A stretch of DNA of 64,000 nucleotides from Orthonyx spaldingii (GCA_013397795.1 VZTJ01004191.1:597880-661879), one strand, 5' to 3'; counted from the stretch's first letter, positions 37,901 through 51,576 are shown. Translations and numbers: made by a program. The notes: generated from the letters alone by a model not told the origin.

Positions 37901-40900
37901 AAACCAAGGAAGATGGTTTGGCAGCTGTTTCAATTAGCAATGATTCTTGTTTCCATGGCCCCCTCAGCTGCTGCAAGGGATCACCCTCCCTACCTTCACT
38001 GCGTGTCACTGCTTGTAGGAGCGTTCCAGCAGGAGCACCTGCCTGCAGCCTCTGATCTGATACCACTCCTACATGGCAGATTTGCTCTTTGGGCTTACAT
38101 GGGTATCTTGAGATCACATCTTCCAAGACACCCACTCCAACAGAGCATCACGGTACTTGGAGGATTAGACAAGTGAGAAGAGTGTGTTCCAAATGCTGCT
38201 GTCACTAAAGGTTAACTCCTAGAAATGAGCACATTTTGTTTTAAACCTGATATACTGAAGTCATTTGAATTGTTTCTGTAATTATCTTATTTGTATATTG
38301 CTGTGCTTCAGGGTTCTGAATAGATGAGAGAGGCAGTATGAGGCTAAGGGGGATTTGTATGATGAAGAAAAATGCAGAAAAGGCAAGTAGTGAATGAATA
38401 TTTGCTCTTTCTCACAATAATGGAATTTGGAGGCATTCATTCAGAGTCTGAAGCAGCATTTTTGAAATAAACAGAAGTCTGTCTTTTTTATAAAACTCAT
38501 AATAAGATTAAATCTCATCATTAAATTGCAGAACTAATTGCCCCATCATGTTGGGTTCATTGGAGATGAGAGAAATCCATATGGGAAAGATCCAGCAGGA
38601 CAATGGTCTGGGAAGTGATATAGGAAAGTTGATTGGTATGTGATGGCTGAAACCTGAAAGAACGTGTCTGCAATGGTTCTGTCCCATCTCTGCAGTCTTC
38701 TCCTGAGTATCAGCTACAGGACAGTGTCAGAGATGCTGGGCTAGATGTTACCTTGATATAACTATGACTGTAGTAAATCCAGGAATGTGATTTTTTTCAT
38801 TTTAAATGAGACTTTCAGCCAGCTTTCTGACTAGATATAATGATTTCAAAATTCCAGAATCAGGCACTTACATTTTCTGAACCTGTGGCTGCTAATCATT
38901 TCCCTTACAAATGCAAAATATCCTAAGTGGTGTTTTGTTGCTAACATTTGAGAAAAATCTACATTATTGCTATCAGTAGTTCATCTCTCTGTCATGATGT
39001 TCTGCACTGGTAAAATAGGCATCTTAGAGACATCTTCCAAAATTTTCAAAGAGTAGCTTAGAGAAAAAACCCAGCAGGATCAGCTCCCTGGATCATGAGT
39101 CAAAGTCCTGTTTTTAGAAGTCTCAGTGCTACAGTAAGTACATTTTACTGTGGTTCCCAAATGCTTTGGAGATTTTCAAGACTCGAATTTCTGAGGGGCA
39201 TAAGTGTTTATGAAAATGCTGACATGAAAGAGAAATGTCAGAAGGAAGGAAGAGAGGATCAGGGAAGGAAGCAAACAGTGGACATACTATTCTTGACATT
39301 GACTCTGTGTAGTGTTTCCACTTTTGTGTCTTCCTGCTCATGGTTTTGGTTTCAGGTACCCTCAGCAGACCTTTCTCCCTCCACAGAATCCAAACAGGAC
39401 ACTGTTGGAAGAGCTTCTTTAGGCCAAACGCTGCAGGAAGCTCTGTGCCAGATCAGGGTGAAACACCAGTGAAGTTAATTTGAAAAATTCATCAGATAAA
39501 TTAAATGAGAAACTGAAAACATTTGTTTATTTAATATATAAAACATTCATCTTGATCAACTGTAATATTTCCTACCCTTTGATTCTGTTCCACACTACCA
39601 CTCTCCAGAGGATCTCATCTTACTGAGGTACAGAACACGAGTTTGATTATATGAAGGCAGTGGGCCAAAAAGCTAGAGGTCTTATGCAAATTGAGATCTG
39701 CATTCATTTGCATAATGCTTCTGATCTCTAGATATAGATATAGCTATATATGTATGCATTTATACAGCCATTATCTCTCTGTCTCTGTTGAAAGATCCTT
39801 CTCCTTTCCCAGCCTTTCCCTGAGCTGACTCTTGCCCTGGTCCTGGTTGTCCTTGATGAGGACTGGCCACTCTGAAATCCAGGCACTCCTCTCCCTGCAA
39901 AATAGGTTTGTCACTGGTCTGTAGCAGCCGTTCTTGCTTTTGTGCTGGTTGTCATTGTAGCTGTTTATTTGTGCTGGTAAGGAGCAGGTGAGAGCTGTGG
40001 AAACAGAGCTGTTTCTAGGTGCTTCCAGCAGCAGTTGTCTTTGGCAAACAGAATCACAGGACAGTTCCTTGTGATAAGCATTACAGAGAATGGCTTAAGG
40101 ACATGTATTCACTCTCTACTAGTTCTTCATCCTCTTTTTAAGGATGAGGGTTGGAGCAGCCATGTGGAATAACCATCTGAGCTCAGCTCAGGTGAGAATC
40201 TTTTTCCATTCTTTTGTGGGTTTCGATTGTAAAGACTTGCTGAAATCTTCCCACAGCTTCCACCATGGGATCATCAGTGGGGTTTTGAGACTCAGCTCTC
40301 GTGTAAGCACTGGATAGTGTACTTTAGGATTCAGCACACTGTCAGGTGGGGGGGCCAAGCTGAAACTTTTGTCAGATAAGGAGGCTAGGAAATGGATTTG
40401 GCTTTCCATACACCAGTTTAAAGGAATGGAGTCTTGCCCCTGCTACCTTGAGGCTATCCTCAGAGAGACGATCTGGTCCTGAATGATCAGTGGTACCTGA
40501 TTTTGTGTAAAAGTTTATGAAAGACCAGTCTATTTGTTATAAAAATAGAGAAAAATTCTGTGTTATTAAGAATAGAGTAATAAACCAAGTAAGCTTTGTA
40601 TTTGTGCTCGATTTAAAAGATTTTAGAATGGGTTTAGTTGGGGCTTAGAGTAGATGTTTGAGTGAAGGAATTTTATGCCATAAGTGACTTATTTCAAATC
40701 TCTAGAGTCAGGCCCTGGGGTGCAGGTGTAAACTGTCACACAGAGTTGGCACCAATTAAAGCTCCTGAGAATCTACCCTCAGTTTTTTTCAAAACAGCCA
40801 ACAGCCATATTTGACATGTAGAGAGTCACCAAAATTGAAGCTAGAAAAGCTTTATCGAAAACCTGACTGCTTATTTTGGTGTTTATGTGGAACTTAATCT

Positions 40901-43428
40901 GTACAAGACCCGGTCCAAGATACAGTCTCATCCATGCTGCGCTACTGATGTTTTCATGTTCAGGTGGATAACTTGAGCTGAATTGCACAGTGAAAGAAAG
41001 AAAAAACCCCCTGGGCAGGTATTTCATTTGTGAGCTTTGAAAAAAATTCAGAAACATTAAGGAGTTACTCTGCCAGATCTACCAAACCTTGAGCTTCTTG
41101 GAGTCAATGGAGTTGTCTCGCGTAACTTCAGAAGACTCTTTTATCCTGTTCTCTAAACAGGTTTACTAATAAACTGATAAGCTGACCATAAAGTGACTTT
41201 ATTGGAAAGAAAGTTTACCTAGTGAATAATTCAGTAAGTATTTTCCAGGCGTCCATGTCCAACAGATTGCTTGCAGTGGTGGATAGTCAGCAGTACTGAC
41301 TTTTAAGACTGCAGTAATATAAAGTGCTCCAAAAAGCCTGACCCTGGCAGGACCGAGACCTGAGAAGAGAACACGTAAATCCTGCACCATCAGGCCAAGG
41401 GCCATTGCAAGGCATGCAGTATAGAGTAGCCCTAGATCCCAGCTGTTTCCTTTCTTCAAGTCCTTCTCTTCATAAATACGTATTAAAATAATTTTGAGGC
41501 AAGTAATTAAACACAAGTGGAAGAAATTCCTCATAGAAAAGCTTTTTAAAGAGTTTAGATTGTAATAATTTTATTCTAGCATATGGATTTGGGGCTTGGT
41601 GGTAAATTGAGCTGTCTCTTTATAGAAGTGCTAAGTCATTAGCATTTGCTATCAGGAGCAGAAAAAAAAAGTTTGTAAATCATTGCATTTGTTTCAGATT
41701 ATTCATCAGGGTTGAAAGGCAATTTTGTGATACCATAAACAGGGCTCGGGGAAGGCCACATACTCTGTAGCATAATTTGGGGATTTGTGCATGTGGCAAC
41801 TGAGACTTTCCTTCAGTAAGTTTTCAGCTGATTTTCCAGAGAGGATAATCTGGATTCCAGGCTGCTGTTCTGAAGGAGCAAGATTGAGTTGGCACTAACA
41901 GGGCAGCAAGGTCTGCTGACTCTCAGAGGAAGGGTCTAACCAAGATGTCTTATTTTCCTTCTTGTGCAGCAGTAGGCAAGGAAAGCCTCCACTTCCCCTT
42001 TTCCTACACACTCCCAAAATCTGAAAATGTTCAGATCTGGAAAAGAGTAATAACTGAGGGCAGGGAGGATTTTGATACAGAAAATTTTAGTCAACAGTGC
42101 TTAACATTTCCTGGTAAATAAAAAAAGGAGGACTGTCTACACACTTGCATTGTAGTTCAAGACAGACTGCCTGGTTTCCCTGGGTGCTGCTGTAATTACC
42201 CCAGAGCTTTTTTCTCTGTGAGAAAGAGCTACAGCTGCTGTCACATGAAGTTCAGGCAGCATAAACAGCAATAGCCAATTCAGCCAAGCAAGCTGCCCTG
42301 CATTAGTGACTGGCTGAGTTTCTGCAGCATTTCAGAGCTTCCTGACCTTGCCTGCAAGAGTACCAGGAAAAACAGCTTGGGTTTACCTTAGTGTGTTGTG
42401 GCCAGTCCTGGAGGAATTAATTTCTGCAGGAGCTGTGCCAGCTCTTCTGAGGTTTGGAGTGTTGTGGATCATTCAACTTTGTGGTGGTTTTTTTGCCCCT
42501 TCCAAAAATAAAATGAAAGCAAAACACACACCAACCCCATTGCTGGCATGTTGGCACATACTGTGAAATGACTGGCTGAAGAGTCTTCATAAAAAAGGAA
42601 AACATGGAATTTTCAGGTGGCAAGTTCCTTTTATCCAAAGGGGAAAAAAGCCAAGAAATAGATATGATTCACTTTAAGGAGCTAAACAGGAGAGTTGCAA
42701 AGTTGAATATGGGTCAGATACCTGTTAGTGGCAGTGGCTTCCCAATGCTGAAACGTATGTCTCTGTTAAACACTACAGCATAAAAGCAGTTATGCCAGAG
42801 AGAAGCGATGGGGGATAGGCTCTCAAAACAGCCAGTAGCTAATGCTGCCTTTGTGGTTTTATATATTTGCCTATTAAAATGACAATACAGACATGGAACA
42901 TTTCGATTTAAGAAGCCTTCTTTTCACTAAACAACATTAAACAAACTGACAAAGTAGGGGGTTATGACTCCAGTAATTGAAACATGCTGTTCTGTTCAAG
43001 ACCAGAACTCTATAAAGACTCTTTTTACCCAGTAATGCCCTTTGTGTTTGCCTGCTACCCTTGCTAGAAATTACTGTAGACCTGAAGTATGTCTTTCCAA
43101 GTGGAGTGGGAATGACAGAGTGCAACACCACACTTGGCACATGGGGTCACAGCCTTTTTAGGATGCTCATGTTCATTGTGCATTAGAAATCAATTTGCAG
43201 CTCAGAATACCTGGAGACATAGCTGGATTCCTCTCCCCACTGATCGGGGTTTTGTTCTGGAGATTTTTTTTCATGTTAACTTTAAGCCTAGGATGCAGGA
43301 AAAATAATTAGATGGATTAATTTGGATTAACTGATTCGGGTAGTCTTCACTAGCTTAATTTACAGTGTGCCTTTTTGTGGAGTCCTTGCTCTTCTAGATG
43401 TATATTCTGAATCTGTACATGACCTTGC

Positions 43429-43453
43429 ATTCCTTTTTCCTTCTGTCTTCTAG
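43429..43453 (+). other. 3' splice site (acceptor) of EGF3 exon
   Basis: A pyrimidine-rich tract ends in cttctag directly before the EGF3 exon. A TGAC with its A at 43422, 31 nt before the exon, is a good branch-point candidate by position and sequence, though not proven. Confidence 0.85.
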
Positions 43454-43588
43454 ATGTTGATGAGTGTCTGGATAACAACGGAGGGTGCCAGCAGATTTGT
43501 GTAAATACTATGGGCAGCTATGAGTGTCAGTGCAAAGAGGGCTTTTTTCTGAGTGATAACCAGCACACCTGCATTCATCGTTCCATTG
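43454..43588 (+). CDS. SCUBE1: SCUBE-family exon, calcium-binding EGF-like repeat (EGF3), internal exon
   Basis: This is the next coding exon of the same gene, encoding the following EGF-like module. The single G left by the exon at 23627-23755 joins the opening AT to give Asp, restoring Asp-Val-Asp-Glu-Cys in frame. The exon gives 45 residues with cysteines at 5, 12, 16, 25, 27 and 40, and again has a hydroxylation-type motif (CVNTMGSYECQC). It ends FFLSDNQHTCIHRS followed by Ile and one base of the next codon, so it is also a phase 1-1 module that could be skipped without a frameshift. DNNGGCQQIC fits remembered SCUBE1 better than SCUBE2 (more like ENNGGCQHTC) or SCUBE3. Flanks are a polypyrimidine tract ending cttctag and a gtaagt donor. 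Such tandem EGF modules act extracellularly in calcium-dependent protein contacts. The next module, expected to start with a short Glu-Gly-Met segment, was not found before the window end. Confidence 0.85.
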
Positions 43589-43594
43589 GTAAGT
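43589..43594 (+). other. 5' splice site (donor) of EGF3 exon
   Basis: The sequence gtaagt is a perfect match to the intronic part of the donor consensus and leaves one base of a split codon in the exon, as in the preceding exon. Confidence 0.88.
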
Positions 43595-46500
43595 GTTCAG
43601 TGTGTAAAATGTGCTCTTTGGAATAACCCTGTTCAGTCAGAAAAGCTGAAACAGTTCGGGGTTTGTTGGTTGATTTTTTTAATCTCCACAGTTCCCAAGA
43701 ATCATTTTACTTGTTGGTTGGAATTGATTGATTCCTCTGCTACCCAAACTTGTAGCAGAGCCATAAATAAGACAAAGAAACAGGCTTTGGTTTGACACAC
43801 AAATTCTACTTGGTTTGCACAGCAGACTTTGGGCAGGCAGAGACATATTTTCAAATGGTAACTTTCTGCTTCTGAGTTTCCAGGTCTTAAAAATCTGTTT
43901 ATTGGATAATAGTGCACCTGTGTTTCACCTTAGAAAGCATGGTATCTTAAATCCAAATGAACAGCTCGTTACTTCTGTAAGTTGCACAGGTTATGGGGTT
44001 TTTTACCAGTGGTGTAACTCATTACTTCATTGCAGACTGATTGTGGCTGATACTATATTGACACAGGACTTTTCATTGGTTCAGTAACCTATCCTAGGGT
44101 GGATTTAAAAACTGTTTCTCTGTTGCCTATGCACTAGCAATAGGAATAAGGAATCCCTGCAAAACTGTGATCCTTGTCTGCTGCTGTTTTGGGCTAGAAT
44201 AAGCAGCTCTCCCTTTTCTATAGATGTCAGACACGGAAGAAAAGTTTGAGTGGAAAGGGAGAAAAGAAAACAACATAGCTATAAATCTTTGCAATTAAGT
44301 GCACTCTCTCAGTGTTCATTCAGACTTCTGTGACCCTGGCAGCAGTGGGAATACATGCTAGCAACCTCATTTACCAATAAGCAATACAGAATGACAAAGT
44401 AGTGAGATGAGACTGGTGAACAATGATGTAAGCATGCTGTAAATTTCAACGAGCCACACAAATGCTTCTAAACTATTTTAAGTGACTAATACTAACTGGA
44501 AAATCATACTTGAACACAGAGTATCAATTTAGTCACTCTATTGATGAGAGCAAAATGTCGTAGTGCAGCATCTCAGCAATGTAAATGTATTTCTGGCACT
44601 GTGTGTCTGCTTAAACAGAATTGTAAAGACAAGTAGTGATTTTGATTTTCGATTTGTGAAACTATGGACAGGTCCACTTTTTAGCATGATTATTAAGTTT
44701 CAAGTATTTTGATTATGACAGGAATATGCAATTAAGCTACATGAACCAGTGCACTTTTGAGGTTGTTCTCTAATAGGTTTTTAGTCATTCTTTTCAACTT
44801 ATATTGTCCAGATTTCTGTCCAGCTTAAAGTAACCCTGACACAAAGATATCCAACAGAGCAAGGAATAGTAGCTGGAGGCTTAATGAAAAGCACTTGCAG
44901 AGTACTGCACTACAATCATTATTTCAATTTGCACATTATAAAAATTCCCAGCTGTAATAAAAAAAGAATTTAGTTATCTGAGATGGAAACTAATGAATTA
45001 AATGAAAAATGAGACTCAAAAGGCAAAAGTTTATTCTAAGGAATAGTTTTATTGGGGGGAAAAGGTATGTTTGCATGGCAAAGAGGATTCCTAGTTTGCC
45101 AGAAGGAGTAGGGGAGTGGATTTGAATGCTGACTGCTATGTGCATATAATAAATATGCATGGGAAAATATATTTGTGTTAACTTGTTTACAAAGAAAATG
45201 TCATATAAGACATGGATGTTTAATTTGAAGCAATATCTTAAAATTATTTTAGATCTGAAAAAAACCAAGCAAACTGCGAAACAGACCAGTGGGGATTGCA
45301 GAGTGTTTTATGAACAAATGGTTTGCAGCTTTTCAAAAGTGTCAATTTACAATAACAGCAAACATTACACTGTAGTGTCATGATCCCCCACAGAAATACA
45401 TCAGGTGGGTATGCTGGAGGAAGGAACTGAGATGAAATGATCTCTTTCACTTGTCAGAGGTGACTGAACTGCAAACACTAAACATGCATGGTGAGAAAGC
45501 AAATGGCTTTTTTAATATCTGTGTTTACTTGCTCTCGTGGGTCTCACTTGTAAACGCTGCTACAGCAACTGTCAGAACACAAAAATACACATCAACATAT
45601 TTAGCCAGAATGGTGCCTAGGGCTGTGTTGTGACTGTACCTCTGTTGGTAAACAAGGCTGGAGTGGACAAAGGCACACTGCGCAGCCAGCACTGCAATCC
45701 AAACACAAGGGCACTGACTTGCCAAAGCCCTTTAGCAAGTTTGTTGACTTTGTGCATAATAAGATCCATTCATTCCAGTGTGGCTACATTTCTGTCTCTG
45801 TGAAATGCATGTGCAGTCACAGAACGCTGGTGTCCTTGACATTACCTAAAGTCTCTCCAAGAACTTAGCTAGTCTAAAACCATCAACCATAAGTTTCTTC
45901 GTGCACTTTGCTGCCACCTTTTCCCTCCTGTTTTCAAATGCCTTGGGGAAAAGGGAGAAGCACTGCAAGGTGCTTAGGACATGATTGGAGTTGGGATGAG
46001 TTCAGAAAGGAGGGAGCAACACCCTAACGGTGCTGTGTCTGCAGGCCCAGCTCAACTGCCTCAGCCACCAGCAGGGCTGGTGCTGATCACATGCTTGGAG
46101 CTCACCAGCACATTCCAGTAAAGGGGTGGTGTCAGAGTTGACAAAGGGCATTGGGTGTTGGGACTTGAGCAGAGGAACGAATACATCCCTTTTTTGCACT
46201 TTCTAGGTAAAGGAACCATGTGTCCTGATAAGAGGTATCCTGCTTAAAATTGTTGGCTGCTCTGTGAATTTTCTCAGCTTCCAGAGACACACTGTGCTTG
46301 TCCCAGTGTTTTTGGGGTGTTTTGTGTCACCGTGCTCCTTCCCACAAGTGGTGGTTAAAAGCCCTACTGGTGTTCATGATAGGGGCTTACGTTCCTGTTT
46401 CTCAAATGACATATTTGCTTGCCATGCAGAAGTGTTATTATTTCTTGTAGGCAAAAAGCATTAATGAGCCACAGAGAAATAATAATTTTATACCAGTGGG

Positions 46501-48995
46501 AGGCCAGGCTGACATTAAAATCAGAGCAAACCCCAGTGTCCCAGCATTTGCTTTGTTTCACAGTCTTCCTTATAGGCCTACTGATTTCTTATGTTTAGTC
46601 CTAGTATCTTTTGGGAGGATGCTATGCCCAGTACAACTTACCTCATTATTTTTCCATAAAACTTAATTTCACTTTGCTGAGTCAGATTTCAGTACTAGTT
46701 TACTCACAATAATGATGGCAACAACAGGCAGAGAGAATGGGAGGGAGAATAGATTGTAGAAGTTATGGCGAACATCACAGTTGTTTATCTTTGTACATCT
46801 TAATTGCATTAGTAGGTGTGAATGCTGGGAATTGTACCAGACACAGGGTTGTGTTTGTTTCCTCATGACTTAAAAAGAAACCTGAATAAAACAGCTGTTA
46901 CTGTATCATCTCCAGCTCCAGAGGGAGCATGTGTTTAATAAATGTGGAGATTACTATCGTGCACTACAGCTGTGACTGAGTCAGGTTAGTGGGTTACAGC
47001 ACATTTTCACCGAATCTGATGATAAGCCAAAAGCCCTAATTCAACAAAGCCTTGGGACACATCCTTAAAGTCCTGATTTAGGAAAGCTGGTTAAAAATCT
47101 GAATTGGGCTTAAAAAGTATCAAAATAGACAGAGAGACAGAGTTGCCTGTTGTCTCCACTGAAGCTCAGAGTGAACACAGTGAAGGGTAGGGTACATCTT
47201 ACTTCATTACAACTTACAAAAGATATTGTGGACAGGAGCCCTGGCTAGAAACTGCCTCACCTGCCCAAATTCCCAGCTGAGTCCCACCTCCAGCGGCACG
47301 TCTCCTAAAGCACAAAGGCTTTTTGGCTACAAGCAGCATAGTTCTGGAGCTCTGTGGCTAGGAAGACTTCAGCCCCTTTAGATTCCATCCCTTGGATGTC
47401 TACCTCTAGCACAGTTATATTAATGGTCTTATGTCTGCTCAGCATTCACTGCCAATGTTTTTATACAGCAAGTACCAAGTAAACTGAAAAGGCAGGTGAA
47501 TTATGAGTGGTAATTACATGTGGAGGTGAGAAGAGGTGGAGAAATACCAGGCTACAGAAAGCTGAAATCATGGTGGTCTCATCAAATGGTGAAAAAGCTT
47601 TTTACACAGTTGTCACTGTCATTTTCAAGCCTGTTAAAAAACCACTTAGCAAGGAAATGCTTTTTCACCTCCCCTTATCCCATTAACCTTAGCAGAGTTA
47701 GGGAATTTGACATAAAGTCAAGCTACACAACTTAGCAAGATTCTCAAAACCAGCTTGTCTCGGTACTAAAAGTGTGTAGGTTTAGCCCCAGAGGACAAGG
47801 AAATGTGCTAAGCCACGTTGTCTTGCACTTGCTAAGCAGGCCTGTGGAATGGCTTACCTTGCTTGTGCTGACACACAGAAACTTGATAAACTTGATTATG
47901 TGTTAAACCCTTGTTAATTTTGCAATAGTATCATAGGAGTCCATTGGTCAGCTGACATCAAATTACTGAGTTTCTTTTTCTTCTGAGGGTTATAAAGCCA
48001 CCTTTGTTCAATTTTTTCCTTCCTATTTTCTATTGTTTGTTTTTACTCCTTGTGTGTTTTCTTAGTTCAGTGCGGTTTTGTAGGGGTAGAATAATGTGTT
48101 AGGACTCCCTGGGAGGAAGCACTGTCCCCAGTCCTGCAGGAAGTGTTACAGTTGGGATTCTGGGATTCTTTATTCCCATCTCTGGTGCTGATCCCTTGTG
48201 GGACTCTGGGCAAGAAGGTTATTGTGACTCAGAATTTCTGCAAAGCCCTTTAGAGGAAAGAGCTTTTTTTTCCTACAGAAAGCATGATAATCTATTCATA
48301 TTTGAATTTGTATGGAAGGGTGACTTTAAATAATTAAGTGTTGCCAGCACTGTTCCAGAGTTTATGAAGTACGAGTTTCTCATCTCAGCTATGAAAGCTC
48401 TTCCATGATGATGTAACCAGTTAAATTACTCCATTACCTGAACATGCTTCACCATGGCTACCCTGAGTACAGGCATCCCATTCACAGAACAATCCTATTT
48501 GTCTTTTTTTAATTGAGATCCTAACATGATTGCAAAGGAATAGTTTTAAAGCAAATTTTAAGGAAATCAGTTCATAGATAAAATAGTAAGAAAGCATTTC
48601 AGACAGCAGCAGTTTTATCTGGACAAACATAATGCAATCTTGGAAGATTTTTCCTAAAACTGCACACCTAATAGAAACTTGTCTCTTTATATATTACCGT
48701 GATACATTTAGAATAAAACTTTCAATTTATTATCTTTCACAGAATATAGCAGATATAGATATATAAACGTTATTTTAAATACCTGGTATGAGTAAAAAGT
48801 AGTTTCTGTTAGACCTGATCTCCCTCTTTTTGTATATGAATGACTTACCAAGATTAGGACTAGTAAAACGACCCTGGTGTAAAACCAGTGTGTGATCTGA
48901 CTTAGGTTCAGCTGTGAGGGGAAGCAATAATCATTGTAGAATCACAAAACCAGTTTTAGGTGAAAGTTTAGGACTAGATGTGAGAGTAAGTAGTC

Positions 48996-49309
48996 TCATA
49001 GAGTCTTAGACCAGCCCAGGTTGGAAAGGACCTCCAACCTTCTGTGGGAAGGGGAGCCTGGATGAAAAAATCAAGTGCCCTGTCCGGTCACATCTTGAAA
49101 ACCACCATCAGTGGTGATGGTGACTCCACTTTGTCCCTGGGGAGGGTGTTTCACTGAATGATTGTTCTCATTGGGAAAATTGTCTTTCTTGGGTCATAAA
49201 ACCAATAAAACCTCGGCCAGTGCAACTTGTAACCATTGCTCTTTATCTTCTCTCCTTGTGGCTCCTTCAGAAAGGAGAGCCTCTATCCTCTTTGTAGCTG
49301 TCCACTAAG
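48996..49309 (-). mobile_element. Older CR1-type LINE 3' region, antisense
   Basis: The plus strand reads CCCAGGTTGGAAAGGACCTC, then GGGAGCCTGGATGA, CCTGTCCGGTCACATCTTGA, GATTGTTCTCATTG, GTGCAACTTGTAACCATTGC and CTTGTGGCTCCTTCAGA. These are in the order of an older avian CR1 subfamily in reverse complement. Substitutions and small indels are frequent, so it is older than the copy at 32679. A stub near 48937-48962 may be another CR1 tail, but is too short to call. Confidence 0.82.
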
Positions 49310-49534
49310 CAAAATTCAAATAAAACTAAGTCTGTCCAAATAAAACTGCAAAAGCAGAGTTCTAAGTATTAAAATTCTCAGTAGTATTTTGTTGATTTTT
49401 TTGCTCTTAGCTATTCACTTTAAGACCTTCAAAACATGTCAAATTAAATACTTAAGATGTCATAGAATTGGAGACAAAGGCATACCACTTTTGGCTTGCA
49501 AAAATTTTAAATGCATCTGAAACTTGAGGCTGCA

Positions 49535-49605
49535 ATGTTCCTTTTATATGTAAGAAAACTGAGGTGTAAATATTACAATATTGTCTAAGGCTGTGTCTGG
49601 ACTGC
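49535..49605 (+). repeat. Possible MIR-like ancient SINE remnant
   Basis: CCTTTTATATGTAAGAAAAC followed by TGAGGTGTAA and, after a short AT-rich gap, TTGTCTAAGG resembles the MIR core (TTTTACAGATGAGGAAACTGAGGC ... TTGCCCAAGG). The match is short and diverged. A small inverted repeat lies at its end. Confidence 0.35.
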
Positions 49606-49611
49606 AGGACA

Positions 49612-49633
49612 GATCCCATCCTGAGATGGGATC
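49612..49633. repeat. Inverted repeat, 9-bp arms, 4-nt loop
   Basis: GATCCCATC, CTGA, then GATGGGATC. It overlaps a second small palindrome, TGGGATCCCA at 49627-49636. Confidence 0.9.
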
Positions 49634-51576
49634 CCATGAGAGCAGCTGCAGTCCTGTTGCTCAGAGCAGTCCAGACAGAAACCAGGATGCGAAAAAATGT
49701 TATGCGACATGAAATCAAGATAGAGTTTCAGTATATCCCAAGCTGCAGAGTTAAATACAGCCAAGGAAAGTTGATTGCAGTCCTCCGTTGAGTTCCTAGG
49801 GACCAATTCAGACTCGTATCATACTTACACTCAGCAAAATGTGACGAAGTCTCTGCACATTCTGCCTTGGTTTTACAGCTCGCTTGCTGTCCAAAAGAAA
49901 AGTCTTATGTTTCAAAATTTTCTGGGACTTTGGATTAGTTTTAATTCAGAAGGAAAACCAAGTTTTGTTGAGTAGTCAGTACCCATTGTTGCTTTACTTC
50001 AGCTGAAGATTGAATGCACTAGAAAACTAACAGTTAGGAGGGTAGAATAGTGGTGAGTTAATTGACACTCAAAGGAAAAGTCTCCCAACACTCAGGAACA
50101 ACTGCAGACAGCCAGATTTTGCCAAAATCTGAGGTTGAATTGCAAGAGTGTTATGCAGAAACTGTCCTTCAACGGGTACCAGATTTAAGCATACTGATCA
50201 GAACAGGCATAAATATTTTAAGAAGAAGACAGAAAACAAAGTAATGCTAAAAAAATCATAGCCCAGATGTAGCAGGAAGCATCAGCTGGCAGGTAATCTA
50301 CAAGTCACATGGATATAGTGCTTGAACAGCAGATGCACAGTTGGATATGAGTAAGTGATAAACTAGGACATGCAGATACTTTCTCAATGACCAAGAATCT
50401 GAAATAGTTTAATGGTACAGTCGTCGTTTCTGCATGGCTCCATTGCCAATGCCTTTTGGTATGGAAAGGATGAAAACCAAAGGGGGAAAATTAAGCTGGA
50501 GGTGCAAAGAAGTATGCCTTGGAAAGAGCAGCTGTTTGAATCACCCTGCAGCAGCACGACAGCCAGCCAGCTTGTCAGGGGCAGCCCAGAATTTGTAAGT
50601 CAGATCAGAAATCTCTCCACACCTGTGTGACAGAAGGTGCAGTGAGCAGCCCGTAGCTCAGCAGCTGAGTGACTGGCAGTGCTGACAGGATGGGAAAACT
50701 ATATGCACGAATGGGAAAACACACTGGAAAGTAGGACCTTAAAAAAAAATTAAAAAGTGAACATAGGCAAAAGGGGCTTTCACACTCAATCATTCAATAG
50801 CATTGGAAGTGAACCAATGTTCTGTTCATACTGTCTACTTTGGATATAGCAAGATTATACTAAATGAAAGCACTGACATGTTTTTTAAAAGCCTCTAGCT
50901 TCCAGTTGACTGAAACATCAGGTGAGAAAGATCTGGGAAGAATATTAAGGCAGAGCATACTGGAAAAAAGTTTGCATTCACACGTGAACACAACAAATGG
51001 ACTCTGTTTTAAGTGTACCGTATGTTGTATTTGTCATGTGCCTCTCTCTGAATGCTCTGAATACTGTGTAAAGATGCTCAGCATCTTTCATACCTACTGT
51101 AGTCACTATGGGTCTCTCCATGTGTGTCTTGTATTTTTCACTGTGCAGAGAAATCAGTCACAGACCACGTTGCAGGCCCTGTTCCTCTTTTCTGCTGTCC
51201 ATGACAAATCTCAGAGATGTGATCCAGCAGGAGCTCTAGAGACTGATGCTGTGATGTGTTTCTGGTTATAAACCACTAGAAATTCAAGACATGAATAGCA
51301 AATACCTGTTCATATAAACTGTTAGCCTCCTGTATGTGGTATGCATTTCATCAGTTCTATTAATTATTCAGTTCCATGTGATTATGTTTGAGGTTGCTCT
51401 GAGCTATTCTGAATTAATTTAGGAGTTAATGGAAAGAAGAAGGGAGATACTTACATTTAAGAGTTATTTATATTTCAAGCCTAAGAATACTTGCATGCTT
51501 TGTTAAGTTTCATATCTTAGAAGTCACTGTGAATGCTTTCATATCAGGAACTTTGTAGTAGCACCACGAGATATTT

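Larger units (their letters stand above)
23756..43453 (+). other. Intron between EGF2 and EGF3 exons (19,698 bp)
   Basis: Phase 1 intron bounded by gtgagt and cttctag. It contains the large pentanucleotide microsatellite near 26.6-27.1 kb, a possible MIR-like remnant at 27.8 kb, a short CR1 tail at 28.9 kb, a CR1 mosaic at 32.55-33.66 kb and a further sense CR1 at 34.56-34.99 kb. The stretches 23.8-26.6, 29.0-32.5 and 35.0-43.4 kb are otherwise plain AT-rich intron where I see no gene. Paired GGATTAA motifs lie about 125-140 bp upstream of the EGF3 exon. Confidence 0.85.

Noticed and set aside
50864..51271. 135-codon open frame on the plus strand with many cysteines
   Set aside because: The cysteines do not follow EGF spacing, there are no splice sites in a suitable phase, and the context is plain intron.
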